Origin: Chelydra serpentina
Lineage: Eukaryota; Chordata; Testudines; Chelydridae
Direction of reading: 5' to 3'
Length of the DNA: 64,000 bases
Assembly (NCBI GenBank): GCA_037349315.1
Contig: JBAIAC010000006.1
Coordinates: 21,177,501-21,241,500 of the forward strand
This document shows, piece after piece, positions 34,171-45,720 of this stretch. The position numbers and the translations under genes are program-made. The notes beneath the pieces are model-generated. The model searched no databases, was not told where the DNA came from, and was given only the letters and a program-made list of their open reading frames with translations. Positions within the stretch are counted from its first letter, which is position 1, and every line of letters begins with the position of its first letter.

Positions 34171-36044
34171 ACAAAAAGGTGAGGATATCTTCTATTGTAT
34201 TAAATAAGAGAAAATATTTGTGGTTCAACTAATTAGCTGCAATCTAGACAAGTTCCCAGTCAATGTTTTGGGTTTATAGTTCAAAAGAACTGCTAGGAAT
34301 TTTAATTTTAAAAAATCACCTACAAGCTCGAGGTGACAAGCTTCATTTTACCTGTTTGCAGTCCTGGGGCGGATAAGCGCCCTGTTTTTGTTTCTGTCTC
34401 TTTCAAGGCTTTGCCTTTCAGCCCAGAATACTAAAACAGTGACCACACACACCTACTCCCAAAAGGGGATTGTATTGTAAGATATAAAAACAATATAATT
34501 CAAACTACAGATAAATGAGTCTGATCTTGACTTCAGAGAACATTGGCTCAAGCCCTGTATTTCCATTAACCCTTCCCAGGAGGATTTTTTTTCCTAGATA
34601 AAAATCTGTCATCTTATATTCAAAATATTTTTGTCCTGTGTTATACACTAGTTCAGACTACATGATCTAACTATGTTTCCTGACCTTACAAATCTACAAA
34701 TATATGAATATTCACTTTTGCCAATGTATGTTTTCAGGATGTTTTTGAAACTAGTTTATCACTTCAAGATTTTCCACCTGGTACAATGTAGTGGGGGAGA
34801 GGGGAGGGGGAAAAAAGATCAAAAGGTCTATAAATGTGTCAAACTTTAAAATGCAAATCACCTGCCATAATGTTGCTGAGAACAAATCTTTCATTATCAC
34901 CTTTCTGTGAAAGGTTCAAATTAGCCTGAATTAGGTGAAAAGAACAAGCAAAAGACAACAAATTTATCTTCTTGTGGGTTTTGTTACCTTTTAGATTTAC
35001 TTGGCTAATTACACAATACTCTATTACTCAGAATTATTCCACAATGAATTCTTCAGGCAATCTACAAATAAATAGTGATCACATAATGGTGTCATTACAG
35101 TTAACTGACAGATATGGCAATGTTGCTTGAAGTGTTGATAACTATAGAAATGGTTTATTTGTAATGCCAAAGGAATCCCTATAAGCAGGACACTCTTTTT
35201 AATGATTACACTGTAGGCTGAAGTAACTCTACCATTCTAAATCAATATGTGACATGGGAAAATATAGACATTTTATATGAACTGTAAATGTCAATGATCC
35301 TTTAAAAGTTATAATGAGCAAAGTTTAAGGGCTAGGAATTTTTCTATGTCAGTCTTACAAACTTCTATCGCCAGTGACAAATAACCTTTCTTTAGTATTT
35401 AGGGGTATATTCATTTAGAAAGAAAGGTCTTCTGCAAAATTCCATCCTCCCTCATCCCCAGCATCTACGTCACTTCCATGTCCTTCCAACTTACATTTTA
35501 GGGCCCAATTCTGCAATGAGCTACACACAGCACCTCTGCTCATATGGGATGGGGATCTTTATTTCCCATTCAGTTTAAAATGTTTAAACTTTAAAGTTTA
35601 AAATGCTGAAAAACACAGTAAATACATTAGTATGACAGAAGGAAATCTACATATATTTCAGAATTTTACGGAAGCAACCATTACTGTCATTTGTATTAAT
35701 AAAAATGCCAATCCTTTCTGAGGCTAGCAAATTAAAAGCTGTTGTGCCAGCAATGCATGAGTTATGGAGCCTTCCCTCTTTGGGTTACCAATTCAAATCC
35801 AACCAAGGTTTGCAGTGCTATAACTGAAAGTGATCTCAACGGACTTCTTATTGCATAGATATCCCTGTCACAAAAATCACTAACTGGTGCCACTGGTAGT
35901 CTTAACAGCGAATTCATGGTTATGGATGGAAACTGAATCATCCTTCTGCTCTTAAAGCTGGCCTTTTTCAGGTGGGGAAGAGGCACATTTATGGGAGAAT
36001 GTGGGGAAGTGTAGTATGGCTACTTCCTGTACTGTCCGTTTTAC
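34171..36044. other. Intergenic, no recognised gene
   Basis: AT-rich sequence with no exon and no bounded element seen. Confidence 0.5.
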
Positions 36045-37543
36045 ATATAAACTATGGCTGTCGAATAATCGTAATTAACTCATGATTAACTCAAAAAAAT
36101 AATCGCAATTAATCACAGTTTTAATCACACTGTTAAACACTAGAATACCTATTGAAATTTATTAAATACTTTGGATGTTTTTCTACATTTTCATATATAT
36201 TCTATTGTGTTGTAATTGAAATCAAAGTGTATAAAAATGACAAGAAATAGTATTTTTCAATTCACCTCATACAAGTAGTGTAGTGAAATCTCTTTGTTGT
36301 GAAAGTGCCACTTAAAAATGTAGAGTTTTTTTGTTACAAAACTGCACTCAAAAACAAAACAATGTAAAACTTCAGAGCCTACAAGTCCATTCAGTCCTAC
36401 TTCTTGTTCAGCCAATTCCTAAGACAAACAAGTTTGTTTACATTTACAGGAGATAATACTGCCATCTTCTTATTTACAATGTCACCCAAAAGTAAGAACA
36501 AGCATTTGAATGGCACTTTTGTAGCCAGCATTGCAAGGTATTTTCATGCCAGATGCGCTAAAGATTCATATGTCCCTTCATGCTTTGGCCACCATTCCAG
36601 AGGACATGCTTCCATACTGATAACGCTTGTTAAAAATAATATGTTAATTCAATTTGTGACTGAACTCCTTGGGGGGAGAATTGTATGTCCCCTGCTCTGT
36701 TTTACCCACATTCTGCCCTATATTTCATGTTATAGCAGTCTCAGATGATGACTCAGCATATGTTCATTTTAAGGACACTTTCACTGCAGATTTGACAAAA
36801 TGCAAAGAAGGTACCAATATGAGATTTCTAAAGATAGCTACAGCCTTCGACTCAAGGTTGAAGAATCTGAAGTGCCTTCCAAAATCTGAGGTGTGGAGCA
36901 TGCTTTCAGATGTCTTAAAAGAGCAACACTCCAAAGCGGAAACTACAGAATCCAAACCAGCCAAAAAGAAAATCAACCCTCTGCTGGTGGCATCTGACTC
37001 AGCTAATGAAAATGAGCATGCCAGTTGGTCTGCACTGCTTTGGATTGTTATTGAGCAGAACCCGTCATCAGCATGGACACATGTCCCTTGGAATGGTGGT
37101 TGAAGCATAAAGGGACATGAATCTTTAGGGCATCTGGCATGTTAGGATATAGATATTCAGGCCTGTCTGTAAAGGCCTATACTTTAAGAATTTAGGTATA
37201 TGTTTATCATTTAGCTAGTTACGGAGGTATAAAAGAATCAAAATCACTATCTGCCTATGTAAGGGCCTTCTCTCACTGTGACAGTCTGAGTCCCTGTTCT
37301 TAAGCTAAGGCCTTTGGCTTAGCAGCAGAGGCAGCCATAAGCTGGGAAGCGTATGGTCACATCCTCACATTCAAACTAGTCATGTTGAAATAAGGTGATA
37401 CTGGGCTGTTAGGAATACAATCTTGTCCTGATAATGCCCATCACCACCAGATAAAGGCAGTTAAAGAAACTTAGTTTGATAGCATCCTGTCTGGCAAGAA
37501 ATCACTTCTCAATAGTTGCGGTTGTGAAACCCACATTTCTGTA

Positions 37544-37874
37544 CATATGCGCCAACTCCGTGGGTGCTCTGGGGCTGGAAGCACCCATGGGAAAAAATTG
37601 GTGGCACCCACCGGCAGCACCCATCGGCAGCTCCCTGCCAGCCCCGGGGCCCGCGCCCAGCTCACCTCACTACCGGGAGACGTTCCAGGGCCCTGCCCCC
37701 GACACCGGGCGACGTTGCGTCGGCGTCAGGGCCCCGGAACGTCACCCGGCGTCAGGGGCGGGGCCCCGCAACGTCGCCTGGCATCGGGGGCGGGGCCCAG
37801 CGTTTGGGGGCGGGACCCTGCCCCCCACACCGGGCGTCAGCCCCCACCGGCGCCGCTGGAAGTTGGCGCCTGTG
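37544..37874. mobile_element. hAT element nested in the solo LTR
   Basis: 331 bp, very GC-rich, with a perfect 8-bp duplication TTTCTGTA (37536-37543 and 37875-37882). The ends CATATGCGCCAACTCC and GAAGTTGGCGCCTGTG match the family at 18797-19171. The several long open frames here (both strands) are composition artefacts. Confidence 0.93.
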
Positions 37875-38015
37875 TTTCTGTATGTTTTATCTTTATGGCC
37901 CCCACTTTTCTATTGTTAATCTGTCTGGTTCTCTGATTGTTTCTGTCTGTTGTATAATTAATTTTGCTGGGTGTAAACTAATTAAGGTGGTGGGATATAA
38001 TTGGTTAGCTAATCA

Positions 38016-38211
38016 CCTGGATCGATCGGACTTCAGCGGTCGTTAAGACTGAGCCGATCACAACACGTCTGCCATTCTTCTCGCACTCTTGCCTTTCTTC
38101 TCCACGTTCATCCAAAACGTTTAACGATGTCAGCTTCCCATCTTCTTGGAGGCCGACCAGGGGGTCTTTTCTGTTCTCGCGGGTACCACTCAGCAATGAT
38201 TGCGGTCCACC
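38016..38211 (-). mobile_element. LINE 3' end nested in the solo LTR
   Basis: 196 bp flanked by a perfect 13-bp duplication GGTTAGCTAATCA (38003-38015 and 38212-38224). On - it reads through a reverse-transcriptase C-terminal motif, RPPRRWEADIVKRFG then TWRRKARVREEW, with one in-frame stop between. This resembles C-termini of RTE/Jockey-type LINEs. The clade is not certain. Confidence 0.8.
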
Positions 38212-39149
38212 GGTTAGCTAATCATGTTACAATATGTTAGGATTGGTTAGGTAAATTTCAGTAAAATGATTGGTTAAGGTGTAGCTGACAATATTACTAT
38301 ATAAATTAGGAGCAAACAGGAAGTAAGTTGGGATTTGAAAATAAGGAAAAAGCTTGTATTTAAGCTTGCTGGAAGTTCACCTCAATAAACATCAAATTGG
38401 TTGCACCTTCGGATTTTGGGTATTGTTGCTCTCTCCATGCGAGAAAGACCAGGGAAGTGATAGGGTGAAGGAATAAGCCCTTTAACATGGCAGGTAAATA
38501 TCTTGAAATGCCGGCTATGACAGTGCCATGAAAACGCTTGTTGTCACTTTCAGGTGACACTGTAAACAGGAAGTAGGCAGCATTATCTCCTGCAAATGTA
38601 AACAAACTTGTTTGAGCGATTGGCTGAACAAGAAGTAGGACTGAGTGGACCTGCAGTTTCTAAAATTTTACATTGTTTTATTTTTGAATGCAGTTATTTT
38701 TGTACATAATTCTACATTTGTAAGTTCAACTTTCATGATAAAGAGATTGCACTACAGTACTTTGTATTAGGTGAATTGAAAAATACTCTCTTGTTTTTTT
38801 ACAGTGCAAATACTCATAATCAAAAATAAATATAAAGTGAGCACTGTACACTTTGTATTCTGTTATAATTGAAATCAATACATTTGAAAATGTAGAAAAC
38901 ATCCACAAATATTTAAATAAATGGTATTCTATTATTGTTTAACAGTGCGATTAATCGTGCGATTAATCACAATTAATTTTTTTAATCGCTTGATAGCCCT
39001 AATATAAGCTAAGTACATGTCTTTGCCTATGGCTATTAGTCCATTCTGAGCACTTAATTACATTCCTGAAAAAGAAGTACTCGATCTTTGCTTTTTTATA
39101 GGTAGTTATATTAATTTGTATGTAATTTAACTTGAGTTTTAAAATGCAT

Positions 39150-41000
39150 GTGTAAACATTTGAATCACTACAAAGCAAGAGCAAAGAAGCTGATATATTG
39201 TGCCCAACATTTATCAAAAGAGGGGTTGGCTAGCAGGGTATTCTTTATGAGGGATAGGAACACTGGAAATTATTCCCTAGCATGCCTTCATTTGTTGGAA
39301 CCTGGATTCGTTAACCCTCTGGGGAGGCTGCAAACCCCATTTTTTCCTTGGGCTTTTGAGGAAAGGGTAGGCTGAGGTCTTGAGCGTGGGTGTTGTAGAG
39401 ATTTATGGTGGTAGCAGTTATTCACATTGTGTGTTTTAAGTCATGGGATAGGCACCCACGGTGCAATATATTTTGTATATAATGGAAGAAAAATAAACAA
39501 TATTCGCAAAGTATACAGATAACAGTTAATATGAGAGACCTCATGACTTATTAAAAAATAAGACAAATATTCTATATAAAATAGGATAGTGCAAGGATCT
39601 TTTTTAAAGGAAAATAACTATATGAGGGGTGCAAGTTCCTTGTTCTGCTGTGTTATCAGCCCTAAGCATTGGAAACATGAGACCAGCATGTCCACTTGAT
39701 ATGGATTTCTCCTTCAGCCTGTCCACATGGAAAGGAGAAATGCCCCTGTTGAATTATTTTAGATGAACTATATGGGCTAAAGATGTTAACTTAACCCTGT
39801 CACTGTCCAACATTAAATAGTTGTAAACAAGGTTTGGGGTGTGGTATACAGCCTGCTTAGTACCATGGCAAACACACCATTAAAAATCATTTTAACTTTT
39901 TATTAAAAGGTACAGAGAAGAAAGAAAAACAGAGCATTTGAAATGTAAAGTATTAAATATGGCTTTCATTTTAACTTTCCTTGTTCCCCTTTTTCCTTAC
40001 CTGGGGAGAGTTTTTAGAAGGAAACACCCCCTGTTTGACACTCTCTTAGATGGTATCAAGGATAGTAATAATTGTTCTTTTGGGGAAAAGAGAGGATTGG
40101 CTGGAGCTGTCATTGCTGCTGTTAAAATCCAATCCCATTTCATCCCAAGTGGTTCTTGGGATTTAGCTGGAGTTGGTGGAGGTGACAATGTTGTCTGGGT
40201 CCCTCTCTCTGGCCTAGACATCTCCCAGGATCAGGATGAAGAAGATCCCAGGAGATAGTGGGGGCGGCAGCCATGATGGTGAAGCTCACTCCAGTAGCCA
40301 ATATTTTTCCTTAAAGGACCCACAAAGGGGACAGTGGGCAGAATAGCCCATCCCCTCATTATTTTGTTCACCAATTAGGCCTAGTTTCTGACACACCAAT
40401 TTTGGTTCACTGATTTCTGGTTCCACATTTTTCTTATTTATCAAGAAGGATCTTAAAGTAGTCCTCGAGTTATCAGTAAGCCTTTTAGCTGGGACTAATT
40501 CAGTCTCTTTAGTATCTTTTCCCATCATTTTTTTATCATAGGTTACTGTGACATCTTATGATCTTGTACATACTTTTTAGTTGAGCCAACAATTAGGATA
40601 CATTTGTAGGCCCCAACATTACAACCTTCCCCTTTCTCCCGCATCCTAGGACTCTACTGGTGCCCCTCTGCTAGGGCTCCACAGAGTTTTGGATGTATGG
40701 CTAGGCATGTGATTAGGTAGCACAGGGAATGAGCTGCCCTCTGTGGCACCAACTGTGCAGACCTGCTGGACTGCTGCATGCAAATCAGTCGGGAGTTTCT
40801 ATTGTTTGGAACTCTGGGCTGCATGGCAGCCCACCACTACTATCATGGATCCTGTGAGAGCTGTAATGCCAGCATGTACTAGTAGAGTGTGCAGAGATAC
40901 AGGCTTTTGGACAACAGAAGTAGTTAAAAAATTTTCAGCTGCAATTTGGCAAATTAAATTGTGAAGCCTGCTCTCCTTATGCACAGTATCTAAAACCAGG
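39150..41000. other. Intergenic, possible LTR-retroelement leader fragments
   Basis: The part 39880-40560 (TTTTTATTAAAAGGTACAGA and downstream) resembles turtle retroviral-like leader sequence as I remember it, but no LTR pair, primer site or coding domain is visible. No host exon is recognised. Confidence 0.3.
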
Positions 41001-41125
41001 GTTTTCCTCACCATATGCCATCTGTGTATATCCCCAAGGTCCTGCGTAAGGAAAACACTGTTTGCAAAAGGAAACAGTACACATCGCATAAATCGTATAG
41101 ATCACAGGGGAACATCAGTTATATA

Positions 41126-41215
41126 AAGAAAGGGGTCCTGATCATGCCTGCAGATGCACATGTACAACTCCCATTGACTTCACTGGGAGCTGTGTGCATG
41201 AATCTATGGGATGAT
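41126..41215. repeat. Palindromic MITE fragment (CCCATTGACTTCACTGGGAG core)
   Basis: Near-palindromic core CTCCCATTGACTTCACTGGG flanked by TGCACATGTACAA and GCTGTGTGCATGAA, which are partly complementary. Confidence 0.6.
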
Positions 41216-42439
41216 TATATAGCAGGTGTTTTTCCATGGCCAATTGTTCACTCAATATTAAAATGCTCAAAACACAAAACCTCACCTAGAAACTGTTGTC
41301 AAAGCAATAAATAAGATATTTGCACATTAGGATTATTAAATTATATTATAGTAGAACCCAAGCTACCAATGAGGACAACAATTCTATTATGCTAAGTACT
41401 ACACACACACATACACACATGGTGTCTGCCCTACATGTACTGATAAAATTGAGGTATGGTCATGGGAAAATATCTGTATTTCCCCTTGTACAGCCAAATT
41501 CTCTATTCTCTGTATGGATTTCAAGTGGTGAGCAATATGGAGGTACATATAAAGAGATGCAGAAAGGCATAGTTAGAGAAACCTTGTATCTGGATCTCTC
41601 TGTGTGAGAGAGACCACTTCACCTACCACTGAAGTAGAGCTATCTAGCACAGAGAAACACTACATGACAATTTAGGATAGAAAGTGAAGAACGTACTCTC
41701 ACTAGCTGAACTACAAAAGAAATTTAAGTAAAGCAAAATGTAATAAAGCTGAAATATAGTCTGGATGTTGGGATTAGCACACCTGCACCCAAAGAGTGCC
41801 ATGGAGTCTTGATAATGACCATAAATTATCACTCCTTCACCCTACAGCTCATCTGAAAGTCAGTACCTCCAATAGCACAGTGCCACCTTATGCCATGCTG
41901 GGATATTGGTTCAGTAATGACTCACAGGAAAAAGGATCACCTACTGAATCTTCTGGAAGCAATGGTGTTTTCCCTGAAGATTTTTCACCCAAGGCCTGGC
42001 CCACGGTCAACACTTCTTCAGTTTTGAGCTTAAGCCTGAGCTGGTGTTTCATCCACAGGGCCTCATCCTACTTCCACTAAAATCAGCACTCTTATTGGCT
42101 TCAGGGTTTCCTGCAGTCATGGACCAAACTGTAGGTTCTACAGTTGAAAATATAAAAATCACTGTTATCACCAATAGAAACTAAGACCATTTAAAATGTA
42201 TGAGCCATCACTGAATATGTAGCACAGTATCAACAAAAGGAAACAGTTCACATAGCATACATTATGTGGCAACTGTAAAAGCATTTGTAAACTCAACTCT
42301 TGTTCCTTTTAAGCTTCAAGTCCATGGGAGCCTTTCAGAAACGCATCTGAATAATGCAAATGTGGGGCTATATGCATATGGAATGGGCCATCAACTATGC
42401 AAAATGTCCCTCCCCCCACCCCCGAAAAAAATCCTCAAC
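41216..42439. other. Intergenic, no recognised gene
   Basis: Contains a short CA microsatellite (ACACACACACATACACACAT at 41401-41420) and otherwise unassigned sequence. Confidence 0.5.
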
Positions 42440-42451
42440 TGCTTTACCAGA

Positions 42452-42574
42452 TAGGTTACAGTGTAGTAGGCGTGTTAGTCTGTGTCAGCAAAAAGAAAAG
42501 AAGAAAGAAATACTTGTGGCACCTTGTTAGTCTCTAAGGTGCCACAAGTATTTATTTATTTCTTATTTTCTTTT
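42452..42574. repeat. Foldback repeat, copy 2
   Basis: 123 bp flanked by a perfect 12-bp duplication TGCTTTACCAGA (42440-42451 and 42575-42586). The arms AATACTTGTGGCACCTT and AAGGTGCCACAAGTATT are exact complements around a 10-base loop (GTTAGTCTCT). The left end carries about 35 terminal bases (TACAGTGTAGTAGGCGTGTT) that are absent at the right. Confidence 0.92.
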
Positions 42575-42586
42575 TGCTTTACCAGA

Positions 42587-44730
42587 ATTTGTCTATTGAC
42601 AGATTCTTCATTTTCTATCATAGAAAAAAAATATATTGTATATATATTCTGATCCTAGCAACAGTGTGCACATCTTGAGTGACTGACATTCATCTTCACT
42701 GCATTTACCTTTAACAGAAAAGATGAATGCATGACAAATTCAACTTTAAGACAACTATCAGTAAAAGGTTCCTAATCTGAGAAGGGGAGTATTGAATTGA
42801 GCCCTGAGAATTTGCGAAGGCTGGTTTTGGGCTATTGCTGTTGGGATGAAACATAGAAAATCTCATGGTGAGAAAGATTAATGGGAGCTGTTATTTGAGA
42901 CAAGATAAGACCTTTTCATGTCTAAGGTGTTAAGCCCTGCTATATTACATCAATAGATAAAAGGAAGCTGCAGTTAGTAATATTACTGGAGCTTGTTGCA
43001 GCCTAAGTGCTACTGACAAAACAGTAAAAGTCAGTGATGGATTTAGCACTCTCTCCTTCAGGAAACAAACTAATTTGCGTTCTTAAAACTGCTAAAATGT
43101 GATATACCCAGTATGTACTACTGTTCACTCAGTTCCCGGGTTCAGATGATAAACTGAGTTTCTCATGCGCAGATTAATAGCGAACCTTTTAATTTTACCC
43201 ACTAAAAATGAAGGTTATGGGTAAAATTTTCAAAAGGCCCTGCATTATTTAGGAGCACAAGCCCCCTTCTCAAATAGGATTTTAAGAACTTGGGGATGGG
43301 AAACTTAGGTTCCTAAATGCCAAAAATCACATTTGAAAAGGGGACTTGAGTCCTTTTGACAAATTTACCCAGTGAAAATAGTTACCTACAATTTAGATCA
43401 GATTCATGGATTTTAGTCAGTCATCTATTTTGGTTTAAATAACAATGAGTAGAGAGAAATTTATTTGAGCAACATCATTTCTAACAATTTTAGTTTTCGT
43501 AGACATACATTTGTCAGGATATTTATGAGTGACAGAGCACCATTTATACACCCTTGTATTTTAAATACAATGTGGTCAAATTTATAAATTCCTAGGATCT
43601 AGCTACAATGACTACCCAGTCCTAGGGTTTGGGGACAATCCAAAGTGAGGAAAAAGGTTTAATATTGTTCATGGGGCCATGAAACCAGATCCAACAGTCA
43701 CAAGCTGGGAACTGAATGGACAACATAAAGATTCTGATACACACACACACACATATATAAAATGGTCATTATTGTGGGTGTCATGTCAAAACTAATTTGT
43801 TGCTGCCTTCTCTAGTCAGTCAATGGTCTCTGTATCAGGTAGGAGCACTTTGCTTGGAGTTGAGGCAGCAAGACATCACAATGAAGGCCACAATGTATTT
43901 GTTTGCACCATCTCCATGTTGGACATAGTATGGTTAATACACTGGTGATATAGAACAGCATAACACATTCTGTTTGAGTTACCATGATTAGATCATCTTG
44001 AATGCCTTTTCATTTTGGTTATCTGACTGATTCATCTCATTCACTTATACATGCTGCTAAAGAAATGTAACCCTTGTAGGAATTATTTCCTGCAGAGGAA
44101 ATTTGCTATATATATCATATTACTATGTTTTGAGGGTTTATTTTAGGATTTTCCTTAAGGTGTATCAGGGTGGCTGAAAAGTTCAAGTCTGTTAGAGTAA
44201 TACTAGAAGTGCAGTGCTTTTTGTGTGGTTCAGCCTGTTTTTCTTATCAAGATGGAGACTAGGTGTTCAAAACACAGGAAAAAAATTAAAAAAATCAGAA
44301 GCCCTCCTGCTTTAGCTTGTAGGTGGTTTGCATGTCCATTATTTACCTCTATTCTGGATAGCAAAGCAGACAACTTAGGAACTGTAAAAATAAAATAACA
44401 CTAAGAAAGAGTATTGGCCCCAGCCATGAATTAAAACATGAGACAATTAAGAAAAATACCTCCATTAGCAGCCTAGACAGAGCTGCTGCTGTGACTTGAC
44501 TGAATTTAGAAAAATAGTGCATTAGCATTACACTTGCTAAAAGACCAAATGATGTGGAATCTGGACATCACATTGGGGCGAAGAGTAGCACACAGCACAG
44601 TTAGTGCTTACCTCTACCAATGCGGAAGCAGTTTTAGTTGGGTTTTCTCCCTTCCCTCCAGAAAAAGAGGTCAAGTCTCCCCTTCCTTTGTTTTTAGCAC
44701 AGAACTAGGCCCGAATTAGGTAAAGCTCTT
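42587..44730. other. Intergenic, no recognised gene
   Basis: AT-rich sequence. A CA/TA microsatellite lies at 43740-43760. Nothing else is assigned. Confidence 0.5.
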
Positions 44731-44739
44731 TAGCACAAG

Positions 44740-45120
44740 CACACTTAAGCCTAGATTCACAATACTGAGGCACCTAAGTCCCAGTTTTAGGCTTCACTGT
44801 GATTCACAAACTCCTGCTGAACACTGTAGGCTCCTAAACTCACTTGGCACCTACATTTTTGCAATAAAAAGTTCCCTCATTACCTATGTTTCTGTCTCTG
44901 GGCATGCACACTGCTGCCTCACTCTAGAAATCTGGACATCCAACTCCTGCCTAAGCCCCAGAGTGATTCACAAACTGGGGAAGATAGGTGTTCACAAACC
45001 TAACTGATGTGTGGGGCCCGATCTGGTAGGTGTGCCCAGAACAAGTCTAATATATTGAGCCCCTCAGGTGAGTTCACGCAAGACAGGCTGAGGGAGAAGG
45101 GGAGGAAGACCTCCCCCATA
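44740..45120. repeat. Second copy of the tRNA-cluster repeat, left part
   Basis: It shares GCACACTGCTGCCTCACT and CTGCCTAAGCCCCAGAG with 18058-18115, and GGCACCTAAGTCCC-type strings with 19310-19350. It is interrupted on its right by a SINE and a hAT MITE and resumes at 45641. Confidence 0.55.
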
Positions 45121-45166
45121 CCATTTAGCCCAGCGGTTAATTAAAATTAAAAATTAAATTAAAAAA

Positions 45167-45363
45167 TTGAGATATGCCTATCTCCTAGAACTGGAGGGAC
45201 CTTGAAAGGTCATCGAGTTCAGTCCCCTGCCTTCACTAGCAGGACCAAGTACTGTCCCCTGACAGATTTTTGCCCCAGATTCCTAAGTGGCCCCCTCAAG
45301 GATTGAACTCACAACCCTGGGTTTAGCAGGCCAATGCTCAAACCACTGAGCTATCCCGCCCCC
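45167..45363 (-). repeat. tRNA-derived tortoise PolIII SINE
   Basis: On - it starts with a tRNA-like head (GGGATAGCTCAGTGGTTTGA, with a B-box-like GAGTTCAATCC), then AGTGGGGCCACTTAGG-like and CTTGGTCCTGCTAGTGAAGG segments, and ends GTTCTAGGAGATAGGC. This is the lysine-tRNA-derived SINE known from cryptodiran turtles. An AT-rich simple stretch (TTAAAATTAAAAATTAAATT) follows its 3' end. Confidence 0.9.
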
Positions 45364-45392
45364 AAGGCTACTTGACTTACCTTGGCTGTGGG

Positions 45393-45632
45393 TAGGGTGA
45401 CCATATGGGAAGACCCGAAAATCGGGACTTCCCACACAAAAAAACAAAACAGCTCAACCAAACTTGTTGAGCAAAAAAAACAAAAAAACACAAAAACCGC
45501 TCAACCAAACTTGTTGAGCAAAAAAAAGCCTCTGCATCCGGAAGACGGAAAATCGGGACAAAAGGCATCCCGACCAACCATTGGTCGGGACGCGGGACAA
45601 ATGGTCTGAAATCGGGACGTCTGGTCACCCTA
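45393..45632. mobile_element. hAT MITE, TAGGGTGACC family, long variant copy D
   Basis: 240 bp with a perfect 8-bp duplication GCTGTGGG (45385-45392 and 45633-45640). The termini TAGGGTGACCATATGGG and ACGTCTGGTCACCCTA match the family, but the interior differs. It has two copies of GCTCAACCAAACTTGTTGAG, each followed by an A tract (near 45451 and 45509), and a palindromic CCGACCAACCATTGGTCGGG. Confidence 0.92.
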
Positions 45633-45640
45633 GCTGTGGG

Positions 45641-45720
45641 AGACCCCCAGCTGATGAGAAGGGATTTGAACAGGGATCTGCCACCTTGCAGGTGAGTGCT
45701 CTAGACACTGGGCTATGGAT
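45641..45720 (-). repeat. tRNA-like SINE head
   Basis: On - it reads CTAGAGCACTCACCTGCAAG and CTGTTCAAATCCC, matching A-box and B-box strings of the cluster at 18221-18630. Confidence 0.55.

Larger units (their letters stand above)
37140..38487 (+). mobile_element. Solo LTR inserted in the hAT element
   Basis: It begins TGTTAGGATATAG and ends CCTTTAACA, so it has TGTTA...TAACA termini. A 5-bp duplication TGGCA lies at 37135-37139 and 38488-38492. Promoter-like TATATAAA (38298-38305) and AATAAA (38384-38389) stand 80 bp apart in the expected order. Without its two insertions it is about 1.0 kb. A 5-bp duplication fits ERV-L-like or Gypsy-type elements; no internal coding region remains, so the class is open. 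Confidence 0.82.
36480..38630 (+). pseudogene. hAT transposase remnant, interrupted and frameshifted
   Basis: Two blocks of degenerate coding sequence are separated by the LTR. The left block (36480-37134) includes FTADLTKCKEGTNMRFLKIA, LKNLKCLPKSEVWSMLSDVL and KKKINPLLVASDSANENE, recognisable as the catalytic C-terminal half of a turtle hAT transposase. The right block (38493-38630) holds the start of the hAT dimerisation region, with frameshifts. It resembles ZBED-type host genes only because those derive from hAT transposases. It is inactive. Confidence 0.8.
36053..39001 (+). mobile_element. hAT transposon with decayed transposase, containing three nested insertions
   Basis: 2949 bp including insertions. 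The ends TATGGCTGTCGAATAATCG and CGCTTGATAGCCCTA pair imperfectly. Flanks ATATAAAC (36045-36052) and ATATAAGC (39002-39009) agree at 7 of 8. Subterminal zones repeat ATTAATCG and AATTAACTC motifs. The + strand carries fragments of a BED-finger-type hAT transposase. A solo LTR at 37140-38487 splits the coding remnant, and that LTR contains a hAT MITE (37544-37874) and a LINE 3' end (38016-38211). The uninterrupted element would be about 1.6 kb. Confidence 0.9.

Noticed and set aside
36669..37103. 144-codon frame on + as a domesticated ZBED-type host gene
   Set aside because: It lies inside a hAT element with recognisable ends, is frameshifted at both sides and is cut off by an LTR insertion; nothing indicates selection.
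37476..38046. Overlapping 129-160 codon frames on +
   Set aside because: They run across the boundaries of a GC-rich hAT element (37544-37874) into LTR sequence; stop codons are simply rare in such GC-rich DNA.
11641..45640. CRISPR-like array
   Set aside because: Repeats here are inverted or dispersed transposon copies; there is no regularly spaced direct-repeat array.
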